Positions 5,603 to 14,369 of a DNA stretch of 28,413 nucleotides are shown here, in pieces (position 1 is the stretch's first letter; each line of letters starts with the position of its first letter). The stretch is from JBBAAP01 sp043808305 (lineage in GTDB: Bacteria > Planctomycetota > MHYJ01 > JACQXL01): NCBI GenBank assembly GCA_043808305.1, contig JAZDFB010000077.1, positions 1 through 28,413 on the forward strand. The letters are read 5' to 3'. Made by a program: the position numbers and the translations under genes. The notes under the pieces were generated by a model. That model was not told the DNA's origin and did no database searches. It saw nothing but the letters and a program-made list of their open reading frames with translations.

Positions 5603-7858
5603 TTAAAATTCAGCTTCGGGCACCCTGCCTTTATCTATGTCTATACCCATACTAAAGGTTTTGTCGGGATTGCCCGGAGGCGATGTCCGCGTCCATCCGC
5701 AGTTATCGGCCGGGTCGGCATAGGAGTTGCCCTGCTCGTGCAGGATATAATTGTCCTTGCCGCCGACGTCTATGAATATCCCGACATTGAATGCGTCATA
5801 GCGCCAGCCTAAGGGGTTGCTTTCTCTCTGCTGGCACCAGCCGAATGTCTCTTTGGCATATACCTCGTATGTGTCGTTGCCGCCGATGTTGACGAATACG
5901 GATACGGAATTGGTAATAGAGGAACCCAGGACCGTGCCGCCGGGGCCTTTGACGCCGGTTTCCTTGAGCGACTGCCCGCCTTTTTCATCCTTCCATTCCC
6001 AGGCCGAGAAAATGTCGTCGCCGCCCTTGTCTATCAGCCAGTTGACCGAGACGTCGTGCGCGCCGGCCATTGATATATGGTGCCATACGTGGTATTTGTC
6101 GTTGCCGGCCTCGTCCAGAAGCAGGGTCATACCCATATGCGCCGTGCCGGACTGGACGAAGAACGAGCCTTCGTATGAGTCGTTGCCGGCCTTGTCGTGG
6201 AGTATGCCGGTGCCATACCAGTAGCCGGTGGCCTGCGCGAAGACGCCGCACTGGTAGGAGTCATCTCCGGACAGGTCCTGCAATATGCCCATACCACCGC
6301 CCATGGCGTGACCGCCGTAGATGTCGCCCCGCTGTCCCCAGCCGGCGCCCTGGCAGAAGCTGTAGTTCCGCATATTGTCGTGCCCGCCGGTAGCCGCGTG
6401 AACCAGGTCATACGGTTCGGCTACGTATTTGTCGTTGCCGCCGGTATCCAGAAGCAGGCCGAATCCGCCCACGAACCCGAACCCCTGGCTGGTGTAATAG
6501 GCGTAATAGGAGTCGTTGCCGCCGATTTTGATGAGGTTGGCAATGCCGAACGAAGCCGCGCCCTGGGCCGAGGTATGCGCCTTGAAGGTGTCGTCGCCGC
6601 CCCGGGCGCACAGGATGCCCACGCCGAAATAGCACATTCCCTGGGCGTTGTTGACGGCGGTAAAAGCGTCGTTGCCGCCGTTATCAACCAGGAACCCGTA
6701 GCCGAGTATGCCGGCGCCCTGGGCGCAGACGGCGCCTTTATCGGCGATGTAAGTATCGTTGCCGGAGTTATCTATGACTATTGAGACCGGGTGGGTAAGC
6801 GAATAGGAAGCGGCAACCGCGCCTTTATAGGTGTCGTTGCCAGCCAGGTCTATTATCAGAAGGTAATCCTCGCCCTGATAGGTGTTGTCCTCGGGCTTGG
6901 CGTTGAATGCGACCTTGCCCAGCGGCGTAGCGAACTCGAATGATACATTGGACAGGTCGAGTTTGACCTTGTTAGTCTCGGTCAGCACCCTTGAGCAATC
7001 GGCTATTGACTTTTCCATATCCATGATTGATTTGATGCACAAAGCCGCGCCGGTAAAAAGGTCGTCATAATCCAGCGCCTGGCCCAGGTCCCAGTTGACG
7101 ATAGTGCCGTCTTCCGGTTCAGCCGACGGGTTTTCATCGCCTACGGTGAAGTTGCTCGCGGCGCAATTGAATGCGCCGGCCAGCCGTTCCCTGGGATAAT
7201 TCCTGAGCGCCCGGTCGCGGTATGATTTGGCCTCTTTAATATTAAGAAGCATCCGGGCTACCTGGGCCTGTAATTCAACAGGCACGTCCTTGAACACGGA
7301 TTCCAATGCCGCCCTATCCCGCTCCAGCGGGATGGCGTCCTGCGGACACAGCCTATCCGCATTATTCATTTCGGACTGGCACTCTTTAACCAACAACTTC
7401 ATGGCCTCCAGAACCGGATTGTCTTTATCGGGCTTTAACTCGCGCATAAACTCCGGGCGGAACGCCACCCGATGCCCGGTCCGGGCCTGGGCTTGGCCGA
7501 ACAGGTCGAACAATGCCGTGTCTTTAGCGGCGCTCTCTTCCTGGTATCTCAGGATACTGCAGGCGAACTTGGGAAAATCGTAGGGGCTTTTCCAGTAGCG
7601 CAGGAAATGCGGCATGACCATCTTGTTCTGGTTATATAATGACTCCAGTATCTGCGGGTCGATGCAGGCGGTCTGGCGGGTCAGGCCGCGGCTCTTGAGC
7701 ATATAAGCAATCAGGTCGGTGTCATCATTGACGTCGGTGAGCGGGATGGCCGCCGGTTTGGGCCGTACCTTCTTCAGGGGCTCATCCTTGGCCGGCTCGG
7801 CGCAGGTAATAAGCGCGGTTGCTAAAATAAAGGAACCGATGAACAATATCTTTTTCAT
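5603..7858 (-). CDS. Secreted protein with RTX-like GGNDxY repeats
   Basis: A 751-residue exported protein. It begins MKKILFIGSFILATALITC, a signal peptide; the Cys could be a weak lipobox (LITC), so either secretion or lipidation is possible. Residues ~25-320 form a helical Cys-containing region I do not recognise. From ~335 to the end there are about 12 copies of a turn motif, GGND[TSK]Y or AGNDSY, each followed by a Gly/Ala-rich strand such as AQGxGxFGxGxLxDxGG, spaced 24-45 residues. This is the pattern of calcium-binding RTX-like parallel beta-rolls (haemolysin-type). It lacks the nine-residue tandem GGxGxDxUx form of classical RTX toxins, and no enzymatic domain is evident. Start chosen at MKK; the upstream in-frame start would lie within the repeat at 7874-7950. 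No strong Shine-Dalgarno is seen. Confidence 0.85.
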   Translation of the reverse strand: MKKILFIGSFILATALITCAEPAKDEPLKKVRPKPAAIPLTDVNDDTDLIAYMLKSRGLTRQTACIDPQILESLYNQNKMVMPHFLRYWKSPYDFPKFACSILRYQEESAAKDTALFDLFGQAQARTGHRVAFRPEFMRELKPDKDNPVLEAMKLLVKECQSEMNNADRLCPQDAIPLERDRAALESVFKDVPVELQAQVARMLLNIKEAKSYRDRALRNYPRERLAGAFNCAASNFTVGDENPSAEPEDGTIVNWDLGQALDYDDLFTGAALCIKSIMDMEKSIADCSRVLTETNKVKLDLSNVSFEFATPLGKVAFNAKPEDNTYQGEDYLLIIDLAGNDTYKGAVAASYSLTHPVSIVIDNSGNDTYIADKGAVCAQGAGILGYGFLVDNGGNDAFTAVNNAQGMCYFGVGILCARGGDDTFKAHTSAQGAASFGIANLIKIGGNDSYYAYYTSQGFGFVGGFGLLLDTGGNDKYVAEPYDLVHAATGGHDNMRNYSFCQGAGWGQRGDIYGGHAMGGGMGILQDLSGDDSYQCGVFAQATGYWYGTGILHDKAGNDSYEGSFFVQSGTAHMGMTLLLDEAGNDKYHVWHHISMAGAHDVSVNWLIDKGGDDIFSAWEWKDEKGGQSLKETGVKGPGGTVLGSSITNSVSVFVNIGGNDTYEVYAKETFGWCQQRESNPLGWRYDAFNVGIFIDVGGKDNYILHEQGNSYADPADNCGWTRTSPPGNPDKTFSMGIDIDKGRVPEAEF

Positions 7859-7873
7859 AATTAAAACTCTCTT

Positions 7874-7950
7874 AGTGGCAGTTAGCAATTACCCGGTGTC
7901 AATCGGGTAAGGGCGTTACCTGCCACTTAGATCCCGACTATTCCGTCGGG
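7874..7950 (+). repeat. Bipartite hairpin element with inner hairpin (copy d)
   Basis: The outer stem AGTGGCAG (7874-7881) pairs with CTGCCACT (7920-7927). Its loop contains a further hairpin, TTACCCG (7889-7895) with CGGGTAA (7904-7910). The second unit follows: CCCGAC (7933-7938), loop TATTCC, GTCGGG (7945-7950). TTAGATCCCG between the units is the same joint as in copy a. Confidence 0.7.
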
Positions 7951-8187
7951 ACATTCCCTTTAACACGAATTTCACGAATAAAAACGAACCTCACTAATAG
8001 ATTCGTTAAGTTTATCCTCCTTCGGCTTTACCTCAGGGCAAGTTCGTTTACCGAAGGGCTCACTATAAGTTTGAGCTGATTAAACTGATAAATTAAATCT
8101 GCTATATCCGCTAAAATCAGCGGTTAGTTTTCTCTGTGCCTCTGCGACTGACATTCGTGTTCATTAGTGGTTATAAATTGGAGCGGA
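7951..8187. other. Intergenic region of short repeats
   Basis: No gene seen. It holds a triplet-type repeat (CACGAATTTCACGAAT, 7963-7978) and a hairpin CCTTCGG (8019-8025) with CCGAAGG (8051-8057). A second triplet-type stretch (CTCTGTGCCTCTGCG, then ATTCGTGTTCATTAGTGG, 8133-8173) ends just before the mlaD stop. The hairpin is a possible terminator for the mla operon, which reads leftward into this region, but it lies over 130 bp past the stop. Confidence 0.5.
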
Positions 8188-9552
8188 CTATTTCCCGGCG
8201 CCGATAAGGCCGACTATCTTGCTGATGTCCTCGTCCATGTATTCAAAGCCGATGCCGGCGAAGAACCCGCCCCGGTTGAGAATGTCGTCCCGACCGATAT
8301 CAAGGTGGAAATAGCTGAATAATTTAAGGCGGACCATGGCGCGAACGATGGGGTCTTCTACGTGTTCGTTGAAATCTTCGGTGTCATAACCCTTGCGGCC
8401 TTCAATTGTCAGAAGCAAAATATCCTTGTTCTGCTTTATCGGCGCGTAGTCCACCCCGCCGCCGAAACGACCTTCCATCAGCCCGGCCCTGAGAGTCAAC
8501 CGGGTATCGAAAAGCTTCTGGGCAACGATGAACTCGGGCACGACCTTGCCGTCGGGGCTTTTGTTGTCCGAGGTGATGTGGCTATCATCGGCCGGGCTGA
8601 TTATCGAGGCGCCCAGCCAGAAGTAGCGAGTTTCGCGGGGAACTACCTTGAGGTGGAACCGCGTGTTGGTATATTCTTCGCCGAAGTTTTCGTCCAGCCC
8701 GACGAATATCTTGGTCTGCTTGATGCTTTCGACGATGCTCCGGGTGGAGTCAACCGCGTCTTTGGCGCTGTCGTAAAGCCCGGCATCATTGAGAATCTTG
8801 CTCAAACTGCCGGTGCCCTTATCTATCTTGGCGGTGATGGACTCCAGATTAGCCGCTATCTTATCCACCTTATCGGCAATTGATTTGGCGTCTTTAATCA
8901 GTTCCTCCAGCTCCTTGAAGCTGGCGCCCAGGGCGTGGGTGGAATCAACCGCTTCCTTGGCGCTGTCATACAGGCCGGGGTCGTTGACCAGTTTGCCCAG
9001 CGTCCCGTCGCCTTTATCTATCTTACCGGTAATGGAGTCTACGTTGGTTGTGGCTTTGTTGATGCTCTGGGCCGTCCTGTTGAGTTCGGTGATGGTGTCT
9101 TCGACTTTCTTGAACCCCTCGTCAAGGCGCTTGGCCAGACCGCCCGAGACATTGGCCTTGATGAAATCGCCGTCGCCAATCAGGGGCAAATCGCCCGAAC
9201 CGGGCAGTATGTTTATCTCGGTGCTGCCGAAGGCGATGGGCTCGAGTATGTCGGCCGCGGCATCCTTGTGTATATTTTCGTAAAACGGGTAAGACACGCC
9301 CAAGGATACGCAAACCGCATTGTTCTTGTCCAGGCTCATCGACTCCACCATCCCGGCGGCCAGGCCGTTGACCTTGACCACCGTGCCTTTGGCGATGCCG
9401 TAACCCTTATCCAGGACAATCGAAATCGTTATCCGATTGCTGAAAAGCTTGGTCTCCTTGATATTAAGGACCAGAAACAAAGCAATCAGGATAATAGCCG
9501 TGAATATGAATATCCCGGCCAGTTTTTCTATTTTGTTGGTCTGATATTGCAT
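8188..9552 (-). CDS. mlaD: MlaD-type MCE-domain protein with C-terminal beta domain
   Basis: Substrate-binding component of a lipid ABC transporter (MCE family, Pfam MlaD). The 454-residue protein has an N-terminal membrane anchor (~10-30) and an MCE domain at ~41-118, including the typical YGIAKGTVVKVNGLAAGMV and FGSTEINILPG stretches. A helical section carries two copies of a 30-residue repeat: KIDKGDGTLGKL to YDSAKEAVDST at ~177-205 and KIDKGTGSLSKI to YDSAKDAVDST at ~243-270. Residues ~290-454 are predominantly beta (alternating aromatic and charged residues, ending in GGFFAGIGFEYMDED) and resemble a small outer-membrane barrel-like domain. The start is one base after the mlaF stop, so translation is probably coupled. 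In E. coli, MlaD forms a hexamer on MlaFE. The extra C-terminal domain suggests that this protein reaches towards the outer membrane, which is inference. Confidence 0.9.
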   Translation of the reverse strand: MQYQTNKIEKLAGIFIFTAIILIALFLVLNIKETKLFSNRITISIVLDKGYGIAKGTVVKVNGLAAGMVESMSLDKNNAVCVSLGVSYPFYENIHKDAAADILEPIAFGSTEINILPGSGDLPLIGDGDFIKANVSGGLAKRLDEGFKKVEDTITELNRTAQSINKATTNVDSITGKIDKGDGTLGKLVNDPGLYDSAKEAVDSTHALGASFKELEELIKDAKSIADKVDKIAANLESITAKIDKGTGSLSKILNDAGLYDSAKDAVDSTRSIVESIKQTKIFVGLDENFGEEYTNTRFHLKVVPRETRYFWLGASIISPADDSHITSDNKSPDGKVVPEFIVAQKLFDTRLTLRAGLMEGRFGGGVDYAPIKQNKDILLLTIEGRKGYDTEDFNEHVEDPIVRAMVRLKLFSYFHLDIGRDDILNRGGFFAGIGFEYMDEDISKIVGLIGAGK

Positions 9553-9553
9553 T

Positions 9554-10291
9554 TTACATGAACTTCTTCATAAGTTTTTCGCGCACCGCTTGGCAACGGC
9601 CCTCTTCAACAACGCCGCCCGCCTCGATGAGCATAATACAGTCAATCAATGGCTCTTCCACGAACGATGTCAACAGGTTGACCGTTTTGGTCGCGGACAG
9701 GCACGCGAGTTTGGTTGCCTGTTTAATCTCCTTCAGATATTGAACCGCCTTTTCGCCCCGGAACGCGCTGACCGAGTCGAAGAACTCGTCCAGCAACAGG
9801 AACCGCGGTTCGATAATCAGCGCCCTGGCCAGGCTGGCCATCAGCTTGATTTCGGCCGGCAGTCCGGCCGGGCGTTCGTTATCATACACGATGATATTAA
9901 GGAGTTCAAGATATTTATCAACCTGTTTGTCTATTTCTTTTGATGAAAGATTGGTATGGTAACGGAGCGGCAGAGCCACGTTGTCGCGGATAGTAAGGTT
10001 GCTGACAAGAACTCCGTCCTGGAATACGAATCCGGTCCGGCGGCGGAACTCCTGCAGCTCGCCATACGAGAACTCGTTAATCGGCTTGCCGTTGATGCGG
10101 ATAATACCGCTATCCGGCTTGGTCAGGCCGACGCAGAGCTTGAGCATAAAAGACTTGCCGGAAATATCAGAGCCGCCCAGCGACGCGAACTCGCCGGGCA
10201 GCAAGCCGAACGAGACGTTATTGAGCAACACCGCGCCGTCGCGCCGATAGGTGACCCTTTCCAGTTCAAGATAATACGGGGCGTCTGTCAT
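9554..10291 (-). CDS. mlaF: MlaF-like ABC ATPase with degenerate motifs
   Basis: ATPase subunit of the Mla-type lipid transporter, 245 residues, start MTDAPYYLEL at 10291, one base after the mlaE stop. Walker A is GGSDISGKS (39-47), the Q-loop is FQDG (Gln91) and Walker B is FLLLDE (164-169); these look functional. Other parts of the composite ATP site are not canonical. The signature motif normally LSGG reads LPAE (144-147). The D-loop region after Walker B reads FFDSVSA in place of PFxGLDP. The switch His appears replaced in LSATK (199-203). The longer open frame to 10447 lies inside mlaE and is not used. Position between mlaE and mlaD, and overall alignment, support the identity. Whether it hydrolyses ATP efficiently is uncertain. 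Confidence 0.88.
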   Translation of the reverse strand: MTDAPYYLELERVTYRRDGAVLLNNVSFGLLPGEFASLGGSDISGKSFMLKLCVGLTKPDSGIIRINGKPINEFSYGELQEFRRRTGFVFQDGVLVSNLTIRDNVALPLRYHTNLSSKEIDKQVDKYLELLNIIVYDNERPAGLPAEIKLMASLARALIIEPRFLLLDEFFDSVSAFRGEKAVQYLKEIKQATKLACLSATKTVNLLTSFVEEPLIDCIMLIEAGGVVEEGRCQAVREKLMKKFM

Positions 10292-10292
10292 A

Positions 10293-11093
10293 TCAAATGC
10301 TGAACTCCGGGAATATATACAACGAAATAAATACGCTGAAAACGAAGCATAGAATAATCGAATTGACCACGCCGCGGGTAGTGGCCTGGGGCACCTCGGT
10401 GAACGATTTCCGGACAGACAATCCCTGGCTGCAGTTAACCACGGCAATAGCCCAGCCGAAGACCAGCGACTTGGCCAGCGATATCATAACATCGTCGAAG
10501 TTGACCGCGGACATAAGCTTTGCGAAGATAAAGCTGTGCGAACCCGACGCCACGAACTTGGCGATGATGAACCCGCCGCCCAGGGCGATGGCGTTGAAAA
10601 TAATAGTCAGCCCGACCGTGGAAATAATCGTGCCCAGGATGCGGGGCGTAATCAGGAAGTAGTCTATGTTGATGCCCAAGCTTTCCAGCAGGTCAATCTC
10701 GCGGTTGAGCTTCATGTTCCCAAGCTCAGTGGCCATGGCCGTGCCGGAGCGCCCGATGATTATCAGCGCGGTAATAATGGGGATTAATTCGCGTATCAGG
10801 GTGATTACGGCCAGGCGTTCGACGTATTTGCCCGCCCCGAAGGTGGGCAGGATGACCGAGAGCTCGACGATTACCGCCGCGCCGACCACGATGCCGGCCA
10901 GGATGATGATAGTCAGCGCCTGAATACCAGTGAAGAAAATCTGGAGAGCAACTTTATAAGTCGGAAACGGTTTATTGCGCTGATTCTCGGCAAAAATAGT
11001 CTTGGCAATGATATAGGTTTTAGCCAGGATGTCATAGAAATATCCGAAAGGCGATAAGGTCAGGTACCCTATCCGCTTGAATATGTTGCCCAT
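10293..11093 (-). CDS. mlaE: MlaE-family lipid ABC permease
   Basis: Permease subunit of the MCE/Mla transporter, 266 residues. It shows the family core RELIPIITALIIIGRSGTAM followed by ATELGNMKLNREIDLLESLGI, plus about five hydrophobic helices (~50-80, 95-115, 150-175, 195-215, 240-262). An N-terminal amphipathic part begins MGNIFKRIGYL. In Gram-negative bacteria, MlaFEDB moves phospholipid between the inner membrane and periplasmic carriers. MlaB and MlaC are not found in this window. The gene is the first of mlaE-mlaF-mlaD, with one-base gaps. The upstream lipoprotein gene ends 48 bp before it without an evident promoter in between, so it may be co-transcribed. The Shine-Dalgarno is weak (GAAAGAAA). 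Confidence 0.93.
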   Translation of the reverse strand: MGNIFKRIGYLTLSPFGYFYDILAKTYIIAKTIFAENQRNKPFPTYKVALQIFFTGIQALTIIILAGIVVGAAVIVELSVILPTFGAGKYVERLAVITLIRELIPIITALIIIGRSGTAMATELGNMKLNREIDLLESLGINIDYFLITPRILGTIISTVGLTIIFNAIALGGGFIIAKFVASGSHSFIFAKLMSAVNFDDVMISLAKSLVFGWAIAVVNCSQGLSVRKSFTEVPQATTRGVVNSIILCFVFSVFISLYIFPEFSI

Positions 11094-11141
11094 AGCTGAA
11101 TTTCTTTCGCGCTCAAACCACCCCGGTGCAACTGCTTTTAC

Positions 11142-12434
11142 TTAGGGCAGGTATTTCCTCAGTGAATCGGGTATCTGGTACTGGCTGCCGTCCTGCAGAA
11201 GATATGCCGATGAATATTTATAAGTGAACTGCCCTGTACTCGGCACGTTGACGGTTACCACGCCAAGCACCTTGCTTTTAGACGGTTTTTTAAGCGGCTT
11301 AAGATTGGCCAACGACTTTTGGATGTTGGCAACATCTTTGGAGTTCTTGATAGTCTTCGCCTTGCCCTTATTGGGCCTAATCTCAATGGTAACCGAAGCG
11401 GCCGGAGCCGAAACCGCAGGCGTTGCACCGCCGATGAAACTGGATAAGGCGGTGTTGGATTTGATTGTGCCGGTCCAACCGTTCTTCCAATCCTTGGGAT
11501 ACTTCCTGCCCTTTTCAACCAGATGGCTGTAAAAAGCGGTTATCGCATAGCAACCGGCGGGCAGGGACGCCGTTTTCATCTTCTTATCCGTCGCAACGGT
11601 TCTCTGTTCACCCGCAACTTGCTTCAGTTTGGCAAATTCATCCTTGGTGCAAAGCACCACAGTGGTGTAAATCTTGGCGCCCGGGACCAATTTGATGAAC
11701 CCGTATCGGTCCGATTCCGACCGCTTGCTCTTGAACACAGTTTTGCTGCCGTTACCCTGAATCTCGATGTCTATCTGAGGTTTTTCCGTATTATCGGGCG
11801 ATGACCTGAGCACAACCGGATTCTGCAGGTCGGTGTTTTCGACGACTACTTCCAGATATATCGGATCGGCTACATTAATAACTTCCGGCACATTTCTGAG
11901 GTAACAGCGCAGTCCGTTGACAGCTTCACCCCAGGTGTTTTCGCGTATGAACGAAGAAAGCGGCTTGGTAACCAGCTTGCTCTTGGTGCTCGGTTCGTCG
12001 TAGGCCGCGGTAATGGACAGCTTCATGCCGGATTTCAGCGACGGGATGAAAGTGCCGGCCGTATCCAGCCGCCGGGTCAGGGTGTAGGTCTCATCAGGCT
12101 TGAGCGTAATCACTTTTGTCGCGCCTGCTGAGCCGACGATGCGGGTCCATTGGATCGGCTGGTTGTTTTGGTCAGTAATGGTAAAATTAATCTGGTCATT
12201 ATCGGATATGGTCACCGGCTCGGAATTGATGTTCTTAATATTAAAACTTAAGATGAACGGCCCGTCCACCTCGATGCCGCTCGGCCCGCTAAGCATGGGG
12301 ACCAAACCGTTGGATTGGGCGCCCCAGCCCTGTTTAGCCAGCTCGGCCGCCTTGCGGGACCTCTCGCTGCAGCCGCAAATGAGCATAATAATTACCGGGG
12401 TTAAAAGCATTGCCAGCCATAATACCTTTTTCAT
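11142..12434 (-). CDS. Exported lipoprotein of unknown function
   Basis: A 430-residue lipoprotein. Leader MKKVLWLAMLLTPVIIMLICGC has the lipobox LICGC, and the ATG at 12434 follows AAGGAG, so the longer open frame is rejected. The mature part is mostly beta: two immunoglobulin-like modules rich in strand patterns such as FILSFNIKNINSEPVTI (~60-110) and PIYLEVVVENTDLQNPVVL (~195-215), the kind found in extracytoplasmic carrier or inhibitor domains. After a Pro/Ala/Thr linker (~340-350) comes a basic C-terminal module ending in a Tyr-rich strand. No catalytic motif is evident. It precedes mlaE by 48 bp in the same direction and may belong to that operon, which could place it in envelope lipid handling. 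That is inference from position only. Confidence 0.85.
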   Translation of the reverse strand: MKKVLWLAMLLTPVIIMLICGCSERSRKAAELAKQGWGAQSNGLVPMLSGPSGIEVDGPFILSFNIKNINSEPVTISDNDQINFTITDQNNQPIQWTRIVGSAGATKVITLKPDETYTLTRRLDTAGTFIPSLKSGMKLSITAAYDEPSTKSKLVTKPLSSFIRENTWGEAVNGLRCYLRNVPEVINVADPIYLEVVVENTDLQNPVVLRSSPDNTEKPQIDIEIQGNGSKTVFKSKRSESDRYGFIKLVPGAKIYTTVVLCTKDEFAKLKQVAGEQRTVATDKKMKTASLPAGCYAITAFYSHLVEKGRKYPKDWKNGWTGTIKSNTALSSFIGGATPAVSAPAASVTIEIRPNKGKAKTIKNSKDVANIQKSLANLKPLKKPSKSKVLGVVTVNVPSTGQFTYKYSSAYLLQDGSQYQIPDSLRKYLP

Positions 12435-12478
12435 ATCTGATACTCCTTTTGTGCAGATTAATAATGCAAATATCACGT

Positions 12479-12506
12479 TTGATATATTTTATTGGGGAAT
12501 TGTCAA
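12479..12506 (-). promoter_or_regulatory. Promoter for the lipoprotein gene at 11142-12434
   Basis: On the minus strand: TTGACA (12501-12506), a 16-bp spacer and TATCAA (12479-12484). The start codon is about 45 bases downstream with a Shine-Dalgarno site. It may also drive the mla genes. Confidence 0.5.
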
Positions 12507-12530
12507 GGTTTAATAGAATTCACAAACGCC

Positions 12531-14357
12531 CTATTCACATTTTATGAACAGGGCATTCCAGTTAATCATAACCGGTTTGCTCTTGATTAATCCCATGTCC
12601 GCGTCGGTCACTTCGCCCCTGGTTTCATTAATAACCAGATTAGAGGTATCTATGACGGCAGATGCATCCGCCGATAACGCGCTGAGCTGATGCTCCGGCC
12701 CCTTGACGCCTTTCCAGACGCCGGAAACGTTTTCCGTCCCGCCGCCCAGATAGATTTTGTATGATGCCTTTACCGGCCTGGCAATCATAGAATCAAAACA
12801 ATCCCACTCATTACCGCCCCAGATGTTCTGCTCCAGTAAAGCGCCTTTGGCGTCGTATTTAAGAAGAAAACCGTCATTCCCGTTCCGGCTAAAGCTGTCA
12901 GTCCGGCCGGCCATGTAGATTGTTCCGTCCGGCGCGGCAACCGCTGCCTTGGCCCAGTCAGTTCCCGAACCGCCCCAGCACCTCTGCCACCGAAGCTCGC
13001 CTTCGGCGTCGTATTTCAGCAGATATGTGTCGTATGATTCGTTCAGGATCGAACCGGCTACGTATATTGAGTAATCTTTTGACGGCGGACGTAAATTATT
13101 TGCGCTTATGAATTCTTCCAGCATTATAACCATCTTCTCGCATTTAGCGTTAGCATCAGTTATTTTAGAGGCTGCTTCTTCCATATTTTTAACGGGCTCC
13201 TCCCCGCCAGGCGCGTTTTGCAGCATCCCCAGAATAATGTTCAAGCCCTCGACACTGTCGCTGATTACCATTTGCATGAGATTCCGTATTCCGCTTGATT
13301 TCTCCCCGACTGTTTTAACTTTATTCAACAGCTCATACGCATTAATTTGTTTCACTTTGGCTTTCTGCAGCAAATCAACAGCTGTTGCCTTATTATCATC
13401 TGACTGCTGCAGTTTATCAAGGGCGTTTAAAATCTGAGACCCGGCGTCGTTCCATGAGAAGATAACCTCTTTCATACTAATGACAAAATCCTTGGCCGGT
13501 TCGTTATTCTTCATTGCCGGCTCATTATTCACGTTTGATATTGTAACAGAGGCGCACTCGTGCCAGGTTTCGTTGCCCCAGAGTTTCTGGAACAATATGT
13601 TGCCGCCGCTGTCCAGTTTAAGCAGGAAAGATTTTGAGGTTTTGTTATTTTCGCCGGCGCTGATGCCGGCGGCTATCAGGCAGTTGTCGGGCGTAACCGC
13701 TATGGCCGAAACCGAGTCCCAGTCTTCGAACCCCCACGTCTTTTGCCAGAGCACCTGGCCATCGGCATTGAGCCGGACGATGAATGCGTCGTCGTTGCCC
13801 GCACCGAAACTCTTGGTCCGGCCGGCCGCGTAAATATTATCCTGTTTATCGATAGCGATGGCGTTGAATTGGTCCGCCGACTCGCCGCCGATGGTTTTCT
13901 GCCATACCAGCGCGCCATCAGACGAATACTTAAGGATAAACCCGTCGCCCGAGCCCTCCCCGAAACTGTTGGTATAGCCAACCGTATAGGCGTTATTGCG
14001 GCTGTCGACCGCAATCCCCAGCGCCCACTCCCAGTCCTTACCGCCCCAGAGCTTCTGCCATAACAGCTTGCCGCTGGGGTCGTATTTCAGTATCATCGCA
14101 TTATAGCGGTTGTATTCCAGATATTCAGCCCGGCCGCAGGAATAAATGCTCCCATCCGCCCCGGCAGCCATGCCGTCCACCCATTCCCATAAATCACTGC
14201 CGTAAATGCTTAAAACCTCATTGTTGTGCTCCCTGTATTCTTTAACGGCGTAAGCCACGCCAAACGAACAGGATGAAACGACAACACAGATAACCAGCAA
14301 AACAAGAGTTACCGTAAAGATACCCGGAAGAGACGGCCTGGGCATAATAAACCTCAT
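12531..14357 (-). CDS. Exported seven-bladed propeller (SBBP) with helical insert
   Basis: A 608-residue exported protein. The leader ends in VVVSSC (Cys30), a plausible lipobox. The body is an SBBP-type beta-propeller. I count seven blade units, each with a form like GNxYxAGxTxSFG, DxFxLKYDxxGxLxWQK and WGGxxWD. Four complete blades lie at ~50-270, and a fifth is interrupted after CASVTISN by ~140 residues of mainly helical sequence (~280-425, no Trp-Gly motifs). The propeller resumes at DYSIYVAGS and closes with two more blades. The insert starts with a small duplication, NNEPAM and KNNEPAK. A tail of ~60 residues follows. Propellers of this family are usually binding scaffolds on the cell surface. 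It starts 12 bp after the upstream HEAT gene, so the two are probably one operon. No good Shine-Dalgarno is seen; ATG at 14348 is an alternative start. Confidence 0.87.
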   Translation of the reverse strand: MRFIMPRPSLPGIFTVTLVLLVICVVVSSCSFGVAYAVKEYREHNNEVLSIYGSDLWEWVDGMAAGADGSIYSCGRAEYLEYNRYNAMILKYDPSGKLLWQKLWGGKDWEWALGIAVDSRNNAYTVGYTNSFGEGSGDGFILKYSSDGALVWQKTIGGESADQFNAIAIDKQDNIYAAGRTKSFGAGNDDAFIVRLNADGQVLWQKTWGFEDWDSVSAIAVTPDNCLIAAGISAGENNKTSKSFLLKLDSGGNILFQKLWGNETWHECASVTISNVNNEPAMKNNEPAKDFVISMKEVIFSWNDAGSQILNALDKLQQSDDNKATAVDLLQKAKVKQINAYELLNKVKTVGEKSSGIRNLMQMVISDSVEGLNIILGMLQNAPGGEEPVKNMEEAASKITDANAKCEKMVIMLEEFISANNLRPPSKDYSIYVAGSILNESYDTYLLKYDAEGELRWQRCWGGSGTDWAKAAVAAPDGTIYMAGRTDSFSRNGNDGFLLKYDAKGALLEQNIWGGNEWDCFDSMIARPVKASYKIYLGGGTENVSGVWKGVKGPEHQLSALSADASAVIDTSNLVINETRGEVTDADMGLIKSKPVMINWNALFIKCE

Positions 14358-14369
14358 CTATCTAAAACA

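Noticed and set aside
7859..7888. Extended N-terminus of the GGNDxY protein (start at 7888)
   Set aside because: Those codons belong to the hairpin element, and MKKILFIG is a typical signal-peptide start.
10292..10447. Longer start for the MlaF-like gene
   Set aside because: The extra 52 codons lie inside mlaE in another frame, and the family starts near MTDAPYYLELERVTY.
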